35,255 nt of DNA from DATJGS01 sp035494735 (GTDB taxonomy: Bacteria; Eisenbacteria; RBG-16-71-46): the NCBI GenBank assembly GCA_035494735.1, contig DATJGS010000049.1:1-35255 (forward strand), given 5' to 3'. A program made the position numbers and the translations under genes. The notes under the pieces are model-generated. The model saw only the letters and a list, made by a program, of their open reading frames with translations. It ran no database searches and was not told the origin of the DNA. Numbering within the stretch: the stretch's first letter is position 1; the number at the start of each line of letters is the position of its first letter. Positions 34,145-35,255 of the stretch are shown here, one piece after another.

Positions 34145-35255
34145 CTAAGTGCCCGCGACCGGGGCGGCCGGAGCGCCCGGCGCCATGGTCGGTGGAAGCG
34201 GGTTCGGCCGAGCCACGCCCGGAGCGGCCGCGCCCAGCTTCGACACCAGGAACGCGCCGGTGCCGATGGTCGTCAGGCCGAGGAGGAGCAGGAGTCCCAG
34301 CAGGTCGAAGAACAGCGCGAACGAGCGCACGGGACCGACGCCGGTCGCGAGCAGAGCCCCGGCCACGAAGAACAGCGACACGAATCCGGTCCCGGCCGCG
34401 ATCGGCGCCATCATGCCGCCGCTCCCCGGCGCGCGGCGCATGAGCTTGCAGCCGAGCACGTAGCTCGCGGCGATCTTGCCGGCCCAGCACAAGGCGCCGA
34501 AGAAGATCGGCAGCAGAACGGCCAACGGGATACCGATCACGGTCACGATCAACAGCACGATCGCGATCACCAGCAGCGGCAGCGACAGCATTCCCAGGAA
34601 CAGCGACAGTCCGGTGCGCCGCGAAGACGTGAGTGCGGCGTGCATCATGCGCTGCGGGAACAGACTCGTCACGACCCAGCCGAAGAACAGGTTCACGAGC
34701 CACAAGCCGACGACGATGCCGACGAGCAGCGGCAGCGCCGGCAGGCCCCAGCTGAGCGGCAGGAATCCCAGCGACACGCTCTGGCCGCTCACCGTGGCTC
34801 CGGGCGGCTGCTTCAGCAGGCCGCCCACCGCCACCGCGTCGCCTTCGACGCTCGCTCCGGGCGCCAGATCCACGTTGCCGAACACCGCGACGACGTTGCC
34901 GGAGACCTGGCCGCGCACCGTCACCGAGCCGAACACGGCGACGACGTCGCCCTCGACGCGTTCGTTCGCCTGCACCTCGGCGTCCGCGAACACGCGCACG
35001 ATGCCGGTGTCTTCGCCGTCGACGAGCACGACCGGCCCCATCACCCGCACGTCGCGCTGCTTGGGATTGCCGAACTCGAGTCGGTCCGCGTGGATCTTGT
35101 GGCGCCGGCCATTCACCGTGACCGTGCCGTGGAGGCGATCCGGCACGTCCGCGCGATCCGGCGTGTCCGCGCGATCCGGCGTGTCCGGCGTGTCGGTGCG
35201 GTCGATGCGCACCCCGCTTCGCCCCGTCACCACGTGGTGCACGGTGTGCGAACTG
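34145..35255 (-). CDS. Membrane protein with polymer-forming repeats (5' end outside window)
   Basis: The frame stays open to the window edge, so the N-terminus, probably a signal peptide, is missing; at least 369 residues are visible. First come repeats of the type DTPDRAD, then a strand-rich section with GDVVAVFGSVTVRGQV and GNVVAVFGNVDLAPGA, resembling bactofilin-like polymer-forming domains. Four to five membrane segments follow (PALPLLVGIVVGLWLVNLFF; a long double stretch around LPLLVIAIVLLIVTVIGIPL; GFVSLFFVAGALLATG; LFFDLLGLLLLLGLTTIG), then a Pro/Ala-rich tail. Such proteins are common in FCB-group genomes; function unknown. Upstream of 33910, the 33911-34144 gap shows no gene. Confidence 0.75.
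   Translation of the reverse strand, partial: SSHTVHHVVTGRSGVRIDRTDTPDTPDRADTPDRADVPDRLHGTVTVNGRRHKIHADRLEFGNPKQRDVRVMGPVVLVDGEDTGIVRVFADAEVQANERVEGDVVAVFGSVTVRGQVSGNVVAVFGNVDLAPGASVEGDAVAVGGLLKQPPGATVSGQSVSLGFLPLSWGLPALPLLVGIVVGLWLVNLFFGWVVTSLFPQRMMHAALTSSRRTGLSLFLGMLSLPLLVIAIVLLIVTVIGIPLAVLLPIFFGALCWAGKIAASYVLGCKLMRRAPGSGGMMAPIAAGTGFVSLFFVAGALLATGVGPVRSFALFFDLLGLLLLLGLTTIGTGAFLVSKLGAAAPGVARPNPLPPTMAPGAPAAPVAGT
35131..35195. repeat. Short tandem repeat in coding sequence
   Basis: An 18-base unit (35147-35164 and 35165-35182, identical, with degenerate copies on both sides) encodes the six-residue repeat RADTPD in the polymer-forming protein. Unit length is a multiple of three, so copy-number change would keep the frame. 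Confidence 0.75.

Overview
The window is a GC-rich stretch of a chromosome from a diderm (Gram-negative-type) bacterium. Support comes from an LpxH-like lipid A enzyme, an Omp85-type barrel, a PorV/PorQ-like barrel, a Sec-type lipoprotein, an AMIN-domain amidase and a protein ending in a type IX-secretion/FlgD-like tail. This gene set, with several sigma-54 activators, fits the FCB side of the tree or a candidate phylum such as Eisenbacteria. That placement is inference; there is no rRNA here. No insertion sequence, CRISPR array, prophage gene or convincing tRNA was found.

Layout. 194-5853 (minus) is a probable operon read from a promoter near 5960: lpd, a PP2C phosphatase, a sensor kinase, an NtrC-type regulator and a YbbR-domain protein. 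6017-7475 holds a convergent pair (DUF2064 glycosyltransferase; zinc-ribbon/TPR protein). 7662-11237 is a double 5'-nucleotidase with an SLH-like linker. 11307-15802 (minus) has a FAD oxidoreductase, an amidase and an HtrA protease. 16125-19372 has lpxH, a PorV/PorQ-like barrel and a DUF4384 protein. 19516-24748 (minus) is the most unusual part: a small exported protein, a TPR-GAF-AAA+ sigma-54 activator, a long gene-free stretch that looks like a structured RNA, and an FN3 lipoprotein. 24904-26552 has a Ppx/GppA phosphatase and an ArsR-type regulator with a long disordered tail. 26638-32833 (plus) has rlmN, an NtrY/NtrX-like two-component pair, an Omp85-like barrel and a DUF4390 protein. The end has an HExxH protein and a membrane protein with polymer-forming repeats, cut by the window edge.

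The connecting theme is sigma-54 control. Three genes encode activators with an intact GAFTGA loop, and I can read four good -24/-12 elements, all outside genes: 30-44 (+), 20387-20401 (-), 20907-20921 (-) and 30740-30754 (+). One drives the Omp85-like gene directly after the NtrX-like gene. One drives the FN3 lipoprotein. One lies downstream of the TPR activator and would start a roughly 430-nt RNA that is almost continuous hairpins and ends at a classical terminator. The exported small protein next to a TPR-domain activator resembles, in layout only, the Rap/Phr (RRNPP) peptide-signalling pairs of Gram-positive bacteria. I consider this cassette (20387-24897) the best candidate for an undescribed system.

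Ordinary promoters here follow TTGac-N17/18-TAgnnT, mostly with an 18-base spacer, and two sit so close to the start codon that the mRNAs may be almost leaderless. Starts, promoters and RNA structures were all read by eye.
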